From Eukaryota sp. TZLM1-RC (lineage: Eukaryota > Metamonada: BaSk clade): a DNA stretch of 64,000 bases. The stretch is from contig JAUPSS010000002.1 in NCBI GenBank assembly GCA_040285825.1, forward strand, positions 2,418,001-2,482,000, read 5' to 3'. The notes under the pieces are model-generated. The model was not told the DNA's origin. It did no database searches and saw only the letters and a program-made list of their open reading frames with translations. Positions 1 to 9,154 of this stretch are shown here, one piece after another; positions within the stretch are counted from its first letter, which is position 1; every line of letters begins with the position of its first letter. Both the position numbers and the translations under genes were made by a program.

Positions 1-75
1 AATAATATTCAAAATGCAGTCAAAATAACGAGGAAGAGCTTTAAATAACGAAAATACGATTCTGTTCTTCCAAAT
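1..75 (-). pseudogene. LINE C-terminal fragment at window edge
   Basis: The reverse strand reads IWKNRIVFSLFKAL, which matches the C-terminal tail WQNRIVFSIFKGM of the LINE copies near 5.0, 50.0 and 52.7 kb. It looks like a small relic of the same retrotransposon family continuing off the left edge. The match is short, so the call is tentative. Confidence 0.35.
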
Positions 76-716
76 CAGAAAATCAAATCAACAAATTGTG
101 TTCAGTAAATTGTTTCAAATTATTATTATACATTTTATTTTAAGGTGTGTTTGCACCAGGTGGCGTTCAGTGCCTTATTGAGTGAGACTCATTTCTCTCC
201 TTCATTCCTTCCAAAGACGTCTATGTTTCTATGTTTTACATTTCAATGCCCTGAACTAGAAGAAGTTCTCAAACTTCAAACAATGAGAAATATGATCAAA
301 TGTTGAGGCTCAAATAGAATAAATTATTAAATAAGAGATCTTAAATAGAATAAGTGCAAAACAAATCTACTTTGTATCATTCATATGTTATACATTGCCT
401 TTTTTCCAAATTGGTTGACCTACTGTTACAGAAATGTAAAACTAAAACCAATGCTAGATTTAATCAGTTTTTGTAAATCGATTAGATAGAATCGATCTCA
501 ACTACTGTAATACGTGAGTAGTAATGTCATGATCTCCAGGATTTGACAATGAAGTTGTATGAACCACTTTGCAATTTTGTATTATTGTGGCGAAATTGAC
601 TGCCTCTCAATCCTTCTATCTTTTTCTCATATCTACAAGCTTTCATTTGGTTTTTGATGTGACTTTGAGAACAAACTAATATAATAGATAAAGTGACATT
701 ATCACTAAGATCAAAA
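76..716. other. Intergenic, no gene seen
   Basis: AT-rich sequence with stops in all frames. I see no RNA gene, repeat or recognisable coding fragment between the LINE relic and the TA-flanked element. Confidence 0.5.
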
Positions 717-718
717 TA

Positions 719-1571
719 CAGTAACCTCTCTATAACTTCTCGCTATATAACTTCTCACTCTCTATAAATTCTCGTTTTTTCTAAGAAACATTTTCTAAGA
801 AAAATATTGCCAATAATTGTTACTGAAAGAGTCACACAGGACAATTTCCACATAACCACATTTTGAAATTCCAACAAATTTGGAATTGTAAATCTACTCA
901 CCTGAATTGATGAACGAACTTCTTCCTGAATGAATTTTTTAAATGATGGTGTGAATTTTGTTGCACTCATTGACCATCCATTTGGTGTTTGTGCAACAAT
1001 TGGATATACAAAATCACCATGACGATAAATTGAAATAATATTTGTTTCAGTTAATAGTTCTTTTCCAACAAGTAGTGATAAAATTCCCTCGACATTTTCC
1101 TCTTCATTGAAAATTAAAAGAATATAATTTTGTTTCAATGCAGAAATAAAAGGATTTGAACCAACAATTCCCATTTGTGATTCTAAAATAGTTTCAATTG
1201 TGTCATATCCCTCCAAATTTTGTCGAAGAATGAATGTTTTTACATCAAATAATTTTGCAAGTCTATTTGGCAAATAACAAAGTCGATGTGATGCAACATA
1301 ACCACATTTTGAAATTGACATATTGTATACTCTTAATGAAGCAGAGAGTGAGTTAGAAACCGTTAGACTAAAGAGGAAGAAACAAATTCCGTTGATGAAC
1401 TTTCTAACACCTAAGTTGAATGAAATTGCATCTGAAGTTATTGATATCGAATAAACTTGTAATCTCAATAGGTTTAATGATAGTAATCAAGGAATTGTAT
1501 AAGTTCTCGCTTTCTATAAGTTCTCGGTTTTAGTTGGTTCCCAAGACCGAGAAGTTATAGAGAGGTTACTG
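719..1571. mobile_element. Tc1/mariner-like non-autonomous element with TA target duplication
   Basis: The ends are a perfect 24-bp inverted repeat (719-742 and 1548-1571) beginning CAGTAACCTCTCTATAA. Both ends are flanked by TA (717-718 and 1572-1573), the signature of Tc1/mariner/pogo-type insertion. Just inside the ends are further degenerate copies of a CTCTATAA-TTCTCG motif. There is no transposase, so the element would need one in trans. The interior holds an exon-like ORF on the minus strand rather than random MITE filler. Confidence 0.72.
902..1468 (-). pseudogene. Exon-like ORF carried inside the TA-flanked element
   Basis: A minus-strand frame is open across the element interior. 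In this frame the sequence CAG|GTGAGT at about 902/901 is a strong 5' splice site, so the coding part probably ends there as ...EEVRSSIQ and an intron follows. The stretch from the internal Met (MSISKCGYVASHR) is about 140 residues of ordinary globular composition. I do not recognise the family. A 20-bp segment (ACATAACCACATTTTGAAAT in plus orientation) occurs at about 850 and again at about 1299, so part of the insert is duplicated. It could be a captured host exon or an old transposase exon. That it is captured is inference from its position between terminal repeats. Confidence 0.35.
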
Positions 1572-2159
1572 TAAATGATGGATTTTGTGTTAATTTTGAG
1601 TAAAAAGTCGAAATTTTTTCCATTGACCACCAAAAATACCCCCTTTTTATTCTTGTTTTCTGAATTATTCGGGAAATTCTGTAAAGAGTTTTTCCTTTGT
1701 AATTTTTCGGCTTCAATGTTCAAATAACGACCACAGCATTCTAGATAGTTTACTCTGCACTATTTCGACCACTCTTTACATCGTATCACAAGAATCGAAA
1801 CACATTCATCGGATAAGAACGAGAATATGAATTTCAATTATTTGTCAATGTTAGAGACTGAAACTCAATTTTATTTTCAAAGGTCATTCACAAAGACAAA
1901 TTGTTGAGAAATTGTTTTTAGGTTTTGAATAAAATTAAAATTAATTAAAAAAAATTGTTGAGAAACACAATATTATATAATTCCAATATTGAATTCTCTT
2001 TGTTATGTTGTGAAACAGTTATTGAAACAGTCAACGTAGAGGATCAGAAAACTGGAGACAATATATAAGTGTATCTGTTCCTAAATAATTTCAATGATAT
2101 TTTAAATGATTCTAATTTTTTATGATTCAGTGACCAAACATTAACTAATTAAATTAATT
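1572..2159. other. Intergenic, no gene seen
   Basis: AT-rich spacer between two small DNA elements. No ORF or RNA gene can be supported. Confidence 0.45.
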
Positions 2160-2778
2160 TTAGAGACGACCTAAATATACAACTAAATATACAAAACTGA
2201 CTAAATATACAAAACTCAAACACAACAATTTTTTGTCGTGCAACATTTGGTTGAAGAGATCAAAAATAAGCTATACAGTTGATCCAAAAGGAAACACATG
2301 ACGTCATCAAACTTGTTCTTGATTCTTTGAGTGTAAACAGTGGTGAAAAAACTTGCCTTTATTTCGATCCTCTCAGACATATCTTCTATCTAGTCTTCTA
2401 TTCGTGCTACACTTCTGGGAGGTACAACGGAATCGCTTCTTCGAGCACACGTCCTTCTATTATGACCACTTTGGTTACATAAAGTATACATAGGTATCGC
2501 CAGAAGAGCTGTTACTCAACGCAAATTTGTGACTAAAGGCCCACTGCTGAAGAGCATCAATAAGATCAGCCTTGTTGCGAAGATAAAGGCTGGAGGATTG
2601 TTTGTTGAGATGATGCGAGAAGACATGGATTGGGTGATGATAGAAGGAGAACAAAAAGAACGTGACGGTCGAAAAACGTCATCAATGTTATTTTGACCTG
2701 CGCATTAAATTGTCATATTTGAGTTTTGTATATTTAGTCAGTGTTGTATATTTAGTTGTATATTTAGGTTGTCTCTAA
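2160..2778. mobile_element. MITE-like element with 61-bp terminal inverted repeats
   Basis: The first 61 bp (2160-2220) and last 61 bp (2718-2778) are inverted copies with only a few mismatches. They begin TTAGAGAC and contain three spaced copies of CTAAATATACAA. No transposase is encoded. The interior carries protein-like sequence on the plus strand, including a 67-codon frame at 2279-2482 and a second stretch around 2500-2690 that reads PLLKSINKISLVAKIKAGG. I do not recognise either, and they may be remnants of captured coding DNA. The target duplication is not clear. Confidence 0.65.
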
Positions 2779-3339
2779 AAAATAAAAACAATAATGCAAA
2801 CAGTGTAGTCATCATGAGAAGAAGATCTTTCTTGAGCTGCAAGTGCAGGCAGACATTCTGGGGGTGATACAAGCAGCATATTTACTGGGATTAACTTGAG
2901 CAGTAGGTGTGAATCTGTCCCATTTAAGTAGATGTCGTTCTTGCCTTTGATTCTCCGTTCTCACGGGTTATCGTCGTATGTTGAGCGGGTTCCTCAACCT
3001 CTTTTCTGAGTTCAGACAGTTCTTTAGCCAGCCAAACTTGTGTAAAAGCGTATCGGTTACTATTGCTTTCTTCAATGATCCTTTCAGTTTTGGCGTACAA
3101 GTTGAATCTTTCATAAAACTAGAGTACTCTTACAGGATCGGAGATTATTGGATACCTTTACAAATTTCTTTCGTATCAACCAAATTGAACTGCTATCAAA
3201 TGTGTCACAGGGGGCGAATCCAGCGTTGCATGCAATCGAACTGGCCAAAATATCATTAAACATGTTAAGAATTCACTTATTGATTGAAACCAGGAAGTTT
3301 CAAAATCGAGTCAACAATATAGCGGACTTAATTTTTGAC
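2779..3339. other. Intergenic, no supported gene
   Basis: Short overlapping frames at 2978-3369 show no family resemblance. They could be the badly decayed upstream part of the LINE that becomes recognisable at about 3340. Confidence 0.35.
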
Positions 3340-5180
3340 ACTTTACCCTTGAATCTTCTGCTGGTGTGAAACAAGGTGGTCTTCTTGGTCCATTGCTTTT
3401 TTGTTTGGCTATCCATAATACTATTGAAATGACCCAGAAGGAATTCCCTGAATTGCGTATTGTTGCTGTTGTGGATGACACTTCTATTAGTGGTGCTTTT
3501 GAGAGCATTTGTAGGGTTTCTAGCATTGATACGAAATACAAAGACATTGGATTAGCCTTGAATCCCACTAGTTGTCTCTTGATTGGTAGAACAAAACAAT
3601 CTTTATTGATTGATGGTGCTCAGATTCCCTTTATTAATTATGAACAACAAGCGTTCAAGTTTCTTGGATGTTGGTTAGGTAATTTGGATGAAATTTATTC
3701 CCAATTGAACAATTTATTGGAGTATTTCAGAAAGCCTCTCAGTTTTATTTCTGAATATGATATTGAAAAACACATCAATTTTTTTATTTTAAAAATTTGT
3801 TATTCTGGAAAATCCACTCATATTTTAAGGTCAACTTCCCCTTCAGGATCTCTTGATTTTTGTAGATCTTTCAGCAAACTTCGGGTCAAATTTTTTTCTT
3901 CTTTATTGGAAGTAAATGAATCTTTAATTCGAAGTCATGTGTTTTGTTCTGCTAAATTGAATGGGATTGGTTTCACTAAATTTTCGATTCTGTGTAAAGC
4001 AGCATTTTTAGGAGGTGAAAAAAATTTTATGTTTGAATTTTACCAAAGGTTTCCTGATGATGTTTATCTGATCCATGGTGAATCAAATTTTTATTTAAAT
4101 CAACTTCAATTTGAATTAGATAATTTTCTTAGTGATATCTGGATTCAGTGTTTTCCTCAAAATGTTCAAGAAATTCCCAACCGATCACTTACATATTTAT
4201 GTTTTTGCCTAAAAAAGCTTAGCACCATTTGGTGGTAAATTAAATGAAAGCTTGGATTATGAAGTAAGACTTGGCTTGGTCAAAACTGAAAATCTCACTT
4301 TCGGAAATTTTTTAAAGGATATTCGTGATAGTTCTGCTGCCGCTTTAGTAACTCATATTCCCTTTGTTTATGGACTTTTGTTAAAAAACAATGAATGGCT
4401 TTTAAACATGCGTTTTCGTTGTTTTCTGTGGCCAAACAATTTGCCGAATCATTTAACTTGTAAATGTGGTAAACCTCTTTTGTTTACTCATCTTTTGAAC
4501 TGTAAACATTTCATGACATTTAGAAATAAAGTGCATAATAACGTCAGGGATCAAATTTATGTAATGTGTAAATCATATCGAATCATATCCTTTTTGGAGC
4601 CGTTGTTATCAAAATTAATTCTTGATGACCCCAATATTGATACTGCGGGCTACAACAGAGTTTCTATGGGTCTGACAAGATTTGATCTTATTGTTCTCGG
4701 CTTAAATGGTAGTTTTACTATTTTAGACACCATGTCCATTAACCCTTGTAATTCTTCTAACGAACATTTCACTAACTCAGATGTAAATAATCCTCTTTTT
4801 GCTAGCGAAAAATATAAAATTGCTGAATTATCGAAACCCATTTCCTCAGTTAATGAAAATTCTCATGCCCAATATTATTTATGTCCTTATGCTTTTTTTT
4901 GCTGGGATTTCTAGGTAAGGCTGCTATGGCTTTTCTTGAGGATTCTGTTGTAGTTGTAAAAGAAAGAACTGGAAGAGTTTTCAATCGTGTTTACTGGCAA
5001 AACAGAATTGTATTTTCTATTTTCAACGGAGTGGTGAAACTAATTTCTGATTCACTCTCTTCTTTTGGGAAATTTTCTGAATCTTTGGTAATTACTTGTT
5101 TTGATGTAGGGAAGGCAGGTTTGAGGATGTGTAGTTTTAGTTGTGTATTTTATGTTTTCATATATCTTGTTAAATGAATA
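3340..5180 (+). pseudogene. Decayed non-LTR retrotransposon (RT + restriction-like endonuclease)
   Basis: From about 3340 the sequence reads SAGVKQGGLLGPLLFCLAIH, the conserved (G)VxQGDPLGP region of reverse transcriptase. The catalytic-box equivalent AVVDDTSI follows at about 3470. After a frame change near 4240 the 4252-4914 frame gives the Cys-His motif CKCGKPLLFTHLLNCKHF and then RFDLIVLGLNGSFTILD, the spaced acidic residues of the R2-type restriction-like endonuclease. A further shift in a T-run at about 4890 leads to the C-terminal tail (GKAAMAFLEDS...) ending at 5177. The RT lacks its N-terminal half, the frame is broken at least twice, and there is no good start codon. It is therefore dead and 5'-truncated. 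It is related to, but clearly diverged from, the copies at 49.9-52.9 kb. Confidence 0.82.
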
Positions 5181-5439
5181 CAATTGAGTGAGCTGTATAT
5201 CGACATCTGATGTTTTTCGACGATAAATTATCGAAATTGAAATGATAATTTGCACAGTTGATAATGGTATCTCACTAATGAGGACCTCAATATAGTATTG
5301 GTTTAAATCATATTATCCTCATTCTAGAACCCGTTACACAATTCACTTATTCAAACATACAGCTTGCACGTATACCTTTCGCCAACAGACAGGTAACAGC
5401 TTTACAGTTGAGCTGTGTAAATGTAGATTTATAGCAGGA

Positions 5440-7540
5440 ATTTTATTTATATTTCAAAGGGAAAACTCCAAAATCCAAACGTTTTTCAAAGATAAAACAA
5501 AATCCACACTTGCAATACAAAATCCACACACTTTCATAGATTCACAACACAATCCACTTTTCCTATGAACATTGATCTTAAACGTCTTAGGAACGATGCA
5601 ACATTGGTGGCAACAGAACACAAGACGTTTGAGTCGAGATTAGACTTACAGACCTTCTTACATCAACTTGCACTTCAATACAACAAGGAATTCACAGTTG
5701 CTCCCAACAATAACAAAACGCGGTATGAGGTGAGGTGTACTGCTGCCAAATGTCCGTTCAAAATCATAGCTAGGGCACCAATAGATTCTGAGGTCTGGTG
5801 TATTACCAAAGCGGTCACCCATGCAGCAGGATGTGTAGCCTTTTCGAAGACCTATTTTCCACCCAAGATCATTGCATACATCTTAAAAGAAGACTTCAGG
5901 TGCGAGAGACCGTTTTCGTCCAAAGCGTTGGAAAAATCTAGCTCCGTCATCAAAAATGGTACATCTGCAGCACGGACAATTAGGGCTGCACAAAACTACT
6001 TATACGGTGACAGGGAACCTTCCTATAGACTTCTCCCGTATTATTTTTCTACTATATGTGAAAAGATGCCAGGAAGCGTGGCTTTTGTGAACTTCAATGC
6101 AGAAGGACATTTTCATAGATGTTTTTTCTCTCTTGAAGCTTCTATTGAAGGCTTTGAATACACCAAGCCACTGTTGGGATTGGATGGATGTCACATTAAG
6201 ACTCAATATCTTGGTGTTATGTTGGTTGCCACAACAGTAGATGCAGCTGGACATAGTTTTCCTCTTGCTTTCGGAGTAGTTGAAAATGAACATTATGATT
6301 CTTGGAAGTGGTTTATAGAAGTGCTAAAGAAGGTTTTTGATTTGACTGGTATTACTGTCATATCTGATCGACAAAAAGGACTTATCAAGGCTGTTGGGGA
6401 AACGTTGCAAACCTCTGCTCATGCATTTTGTGTAAAGCATCTTGCCGATAATGCCAACGGTAAAGGTTCTAAAAAGGCCCGACCGTTCATATTCCGATTG
6501 GCCAAATGCGGTTCCAAAGTTGAATACGAGAAACTGTTGCGTGAAATGACGTTAGTGAGTCCAGCTGCTGCAAACTACATCCGTAATACGGCTGAACCAC
6601 ACCATTGGGTTGAATATCAATTTCCAGGGAACAGATGTGGTCATGTTACCAGCAACATAGTTGAATGTGTAAATGCGTGCATTGCAGAAGCTCGTCAGCT
6701 TCCAATTGTGCATATGTTTGAATCGATTAGGTCAATGTTGGCGAGATGGTTTATTACGAGAAGAAAAGAAGCACGAAACTTATCATCAACTATTGTCTGC
6801 AGAGCAAATGATATTCTGGAACAGAGACTGTTACAATCTCGAGATTTAAAAGCTGTGGAATTGGACCAAGCTGAATTTGAAGTGAGAGAGAACGGCACTG
6901 TATTTACTGTCAATGTGGATTCCAACGAATGCTCATGTGGAGCTTTGGAAAAAGAAGGGATTCCGTGTGTGCATTTACTCGTACTTCTTTCAGCAAAAGG
7001 AAGTAGAGGTGTTGAATTGTGTTCTGAACTTCATTCAACACAGAGATTTCTCAAAACTTACAGTGGAAGAATACTCTCAGTGGACGACATAAAACTTCAT
7101 TCGGTTGTGAAGCAGACGCTAGAAGACAAGATCGAATCAGATATACTAACTCAACCTCCAATTCCTACACCGCGAGCAGGAAGACCAGGAGTCGTTAGGA
7201 AGAGGAGAAGTAATGAACCAAGAGGACCCAACAGCCGTAGCGAGAAATTTACTGATGCAGTTGAACCAGCGCCCAAACAACGACGCAAGTACACATGTAA
7301 AGTATGTGGAGTCGAAGGACATAACGCAAGAGGATGTCCCAACAAAGATAAAGAATAGCTAATAAACAAGATTGTGTGGATATTGATGTTTTTGAAGTTG
7401 CTGTGTGGATTGTGAAGTCCTTTGATGAAAGTGTGTGGATTTTGCTCCATTTTGAAGAAAAATGTGGAAAATGAATTTATCCCTTTTTCAAAATCAAAAA
7501 AAAGGACATTAAAATAAAACTCAATGACCTCGATACACAC
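5440..7540 (+). mobile_element. Mutator-like element (MULE) with imperfect terminal inverted repeats
   Basis: The transposase gene is bracketed by inverted sequences. AAAATCCACACACTTTCAT at about 5519-5538 is found inverted at 7425-7443. Further inverted similarity (AAGGG...AATCCACAC blocks) extends outwards on both sides, and ATCCACAC is repeated subterminally. I could not fix the outermost base or a 9-bp target duplication, so the stated ends are approximate. The element lies between two LINE pseudogenes in opposite orientation. Confidence 0.6.
5565..7358 (+). CDS. MULE transposase with SWIM finger and CCHC zinc knuckle
   Basis: This 597-residue uninterrupted ORF has the order expected of a MuDR/MULE-family transposase, which cuts and pastes its own element. 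Residues about 15-95 form an N-terminal DNA-binding region with spaced Cys/His (CTAAKCPF...VTHAAGC). Residues 200-370 form the DDE catalytic domain: D207 in GLDGCHIKT, D268 in VISDRQKGL and E367 in SNIVECVN. Residues 456-470 are a SWIM zinc finger (CSC...CVH). Residues 536-550 are a basic GRPG-type linker, and residues 578-591 a CX2CX4HX4C zinc knuckle. All catalytic and metal-binding residues are present, so the enzyme may be functional. The first ATG follows the terminal repeat directly, giving a very short leader. The intact state contrasts with every LINE copy in the window. Confidence 0.93.
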   Translation: MNIDLKRLRNDATLVATEHKTFESRLDLQTFLHQLALQYNKEFTVAPNNNKTRYEVRCTAAKCPFKIIARAPIDSEVWCITKAVTHAAGCVAFSKTYFPPKIIAYILKEDFRCERPFSSKALEKSSSVIKNGTSAARTIRAAQNYLYGDREPSYRLLPYYFSTICEKMPGSVAFVNFNAEGHFHRCFFSLEASIEGFEYTKPLLGLDGCHIKTQYLGVMLVATTVDAAGHSFPLAFGVVENEHYDSWKWFIEVLKKVFDLTGITVISDRQKGLIKAVGETLQTSAHAFCVKHLADNANGKGSKKARPFIFRLAKCGSKVEYEKLLREMTLVSPAAANYIRNTAEPHHWVEYQFPGNRCGHVTSNIVECVNACIAEARQLPIVHMFESIRSMLARWFITRRKEARNLSSTIVCRANDILEQRLLQSRDLKAVELDQAEFEVRENGTVFTVNVDSNECSCGALEKEGIPCVHLLVLLSAKGSRGVELCSELHSTQRFLKTYSGRILSVDDIKLHSVVKQTLEDKIESDILTQPPIPTPRAGRPGVVRKRRSNEPRGPNSRSEKFTDAVEPAPKQRRKYTCKVCGVEGHNARGCPNKDKE

Positions 7541-7574
7541 ATCAACATCGCCAAATCTTTTGAGTGTGTGCTTT

Positions 7575-8770
7575 TCATATTTTATCCCTAATTGTGTAGG
7601 TGCATTGGTTAATTTTTTTTTGGAATCGCTTCGAGAATACAAATAATAATTTTATTGTACCAGGAATTAAATTCGAATATTTCCTGTTCTCTCTTATTAA
7701 ACATCTGAAACCTGTCAGAAATTTCATGCCAAAAATTCCACTGTTACCTAAAAGATCAACTGCAAAAGGAACCAGCCGGTGTTTCACTTGCTGAACACGG
7801 CTACTTTGAGATAAAGGTTATACTATTTCATTTTGCTCTTCTCAGAAAACCATAGGGAGTTTCCACTTCTGATTGGTCGCAAACATCAACAATAACAACA
7901 TCAACAACATCAGCTCGACGTTTCCCAAAAATATCATCATCTCCATTTTTTGGTCACAACTTACGCACAAGTGGTTCTAAAAGAGCTTCAAGAAGGCTTT
8001 TGCACACGACATACAGTTGATTTCTAAAAGCACCATGAACAATCGAGCGTGATGTTATATTAAATTTACAATTCAGTAAGTAATTAGAATTAATTAGCTG
8101 ACCAAAACGACAAATTAAATTGTTTTGGTACACTGTATTGCCATGAAAAACACCTCAATCTTACGGCAGTTGTTCATTGATGGTCATTTAACAATAGACC
8201 CTCAATATTTGGAATTTGGGAAACGAGACAACATGAGCTACTTTCCTTAGGATCAATTAGGAAGTGGGCAAAAAAGGGATTCTTTTCCTTAACCTACCTA
8301 AAACGAACAGTAAAATCTAAGTTTTCAAAAAGTTTGTTTATTGAGCGTATGTAAATTATGAGGAAACGAACCTTCTGGTTGGAATTTCTTGATTATCAAC
8401 ACGAAAGCATACGGATCAGATTTGAAGAGATGCATTCAATTTCGTTCTGCAAAGAAACTAAATAAGCTCTTATGTTTTATTAAATGTTCAGCAGGCTCCT
8501 TACCAATCTATAAACATTTGGAAAAATCTAAAAAAGGAGCTATTTGATAATAAAGCTGTTAAACAACTTTAGCATTTTTTTCATTAAATTTATTGGACCA
8601 AATATTGAAAAGTCATCCATATGAGCTGCAATTTCAATTTCTGGATATTGCTGTTTTAATTCACACATTAGAGGACGAATGGCGAGCTCGAAGAAGAAAG
8701 GACCCAATGGATCACCTTGTTTAACACCAGATAATGATATCAGTTAACAGTCTTCATAGACAAGAGGTGA
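7575..8770 (-). pseudogene. Decayed LINE (RT palm to endonuclease), reverse strand
   Basis: Reading the minus strand from about 8765 gives SGVKQGDPLGPFFFELAIRP and then IAAHMDDFSIFG, the RT catalytic box with His for Tyr. Further along come NPFFAHFLIDPKESSSCCLV and RNQLYVVCKSLLEALLEPLV, which align in order with the 3.3-5.2 kb copy. Next is RRADVVDVVIVDV, the acidic core of the R2-type endonuclease, and VQQVKHRLVPFAVDLLGNSG, the C-terminal segment of that domain. Stops and frameshifts are frequent. Order and strand are consistent throughout, so I treat it as one old copy of about 1.2 kb. It sits immediately beside the MULE right end. Confidence 0.72.
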
Positions 8771-9154
8771 TTGACAACCGTAACAATTTCCAACTTTTGC
8801 ATTGTGGAATTCCGAAATTTCAGGAGTGGAATTACCGACAGTGGTACTTCAGAATTCCAGAATTCCAAATACTTAATGAAATACTTAATGAATTTCTGGA
8901 ATAATGGAATTCAAAGGTATGGATTATATTCAATGATAAAATTCAAAAACAACTGATTGGGGATACCACAGTCAAAGTTGTTGTGCCTAGAGTCGACGTT
9001 TTGTGCTGAATAAATACTGTGGTGCAAATGGTTTGGGTCGTGCTGTATGACTGAACACATTAAAGAGAAATTAAATATGGAAGAGAAATTCAAAATCCAA
9101 TAGACAATCCAAGTTGTCTGAGACAAGAAGTTCAAAACTTCATTTTGTACGACA
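8771..9154. other. Upstream region of the giant gene
   Basis: The stretch 8780-8910 is rich in GGAATTCC-like words, with a short direct duplication (AATACTTAATG twice at about 8870-8890). No gene is seen. The last part presumably carries the promoter and 5' leader of the giant surface-protein gene, but I cannot name a specific promoter element. Confidence 0.4.

Noticed and set aside
3366-4238. Calling the 290-codon RT frame an intact gene starting at 3366
   Set aside because: The first codon is GTG within the RT core, the N-terminal RT motifs are missing, and the endonuclease is in another frame.
7600-7794. Plus-strand 64-codon frame beside the MULE
   Set aside because: The opposite strand carries recognisable LINE endonuclease sequence here, so this frame is a shadow.
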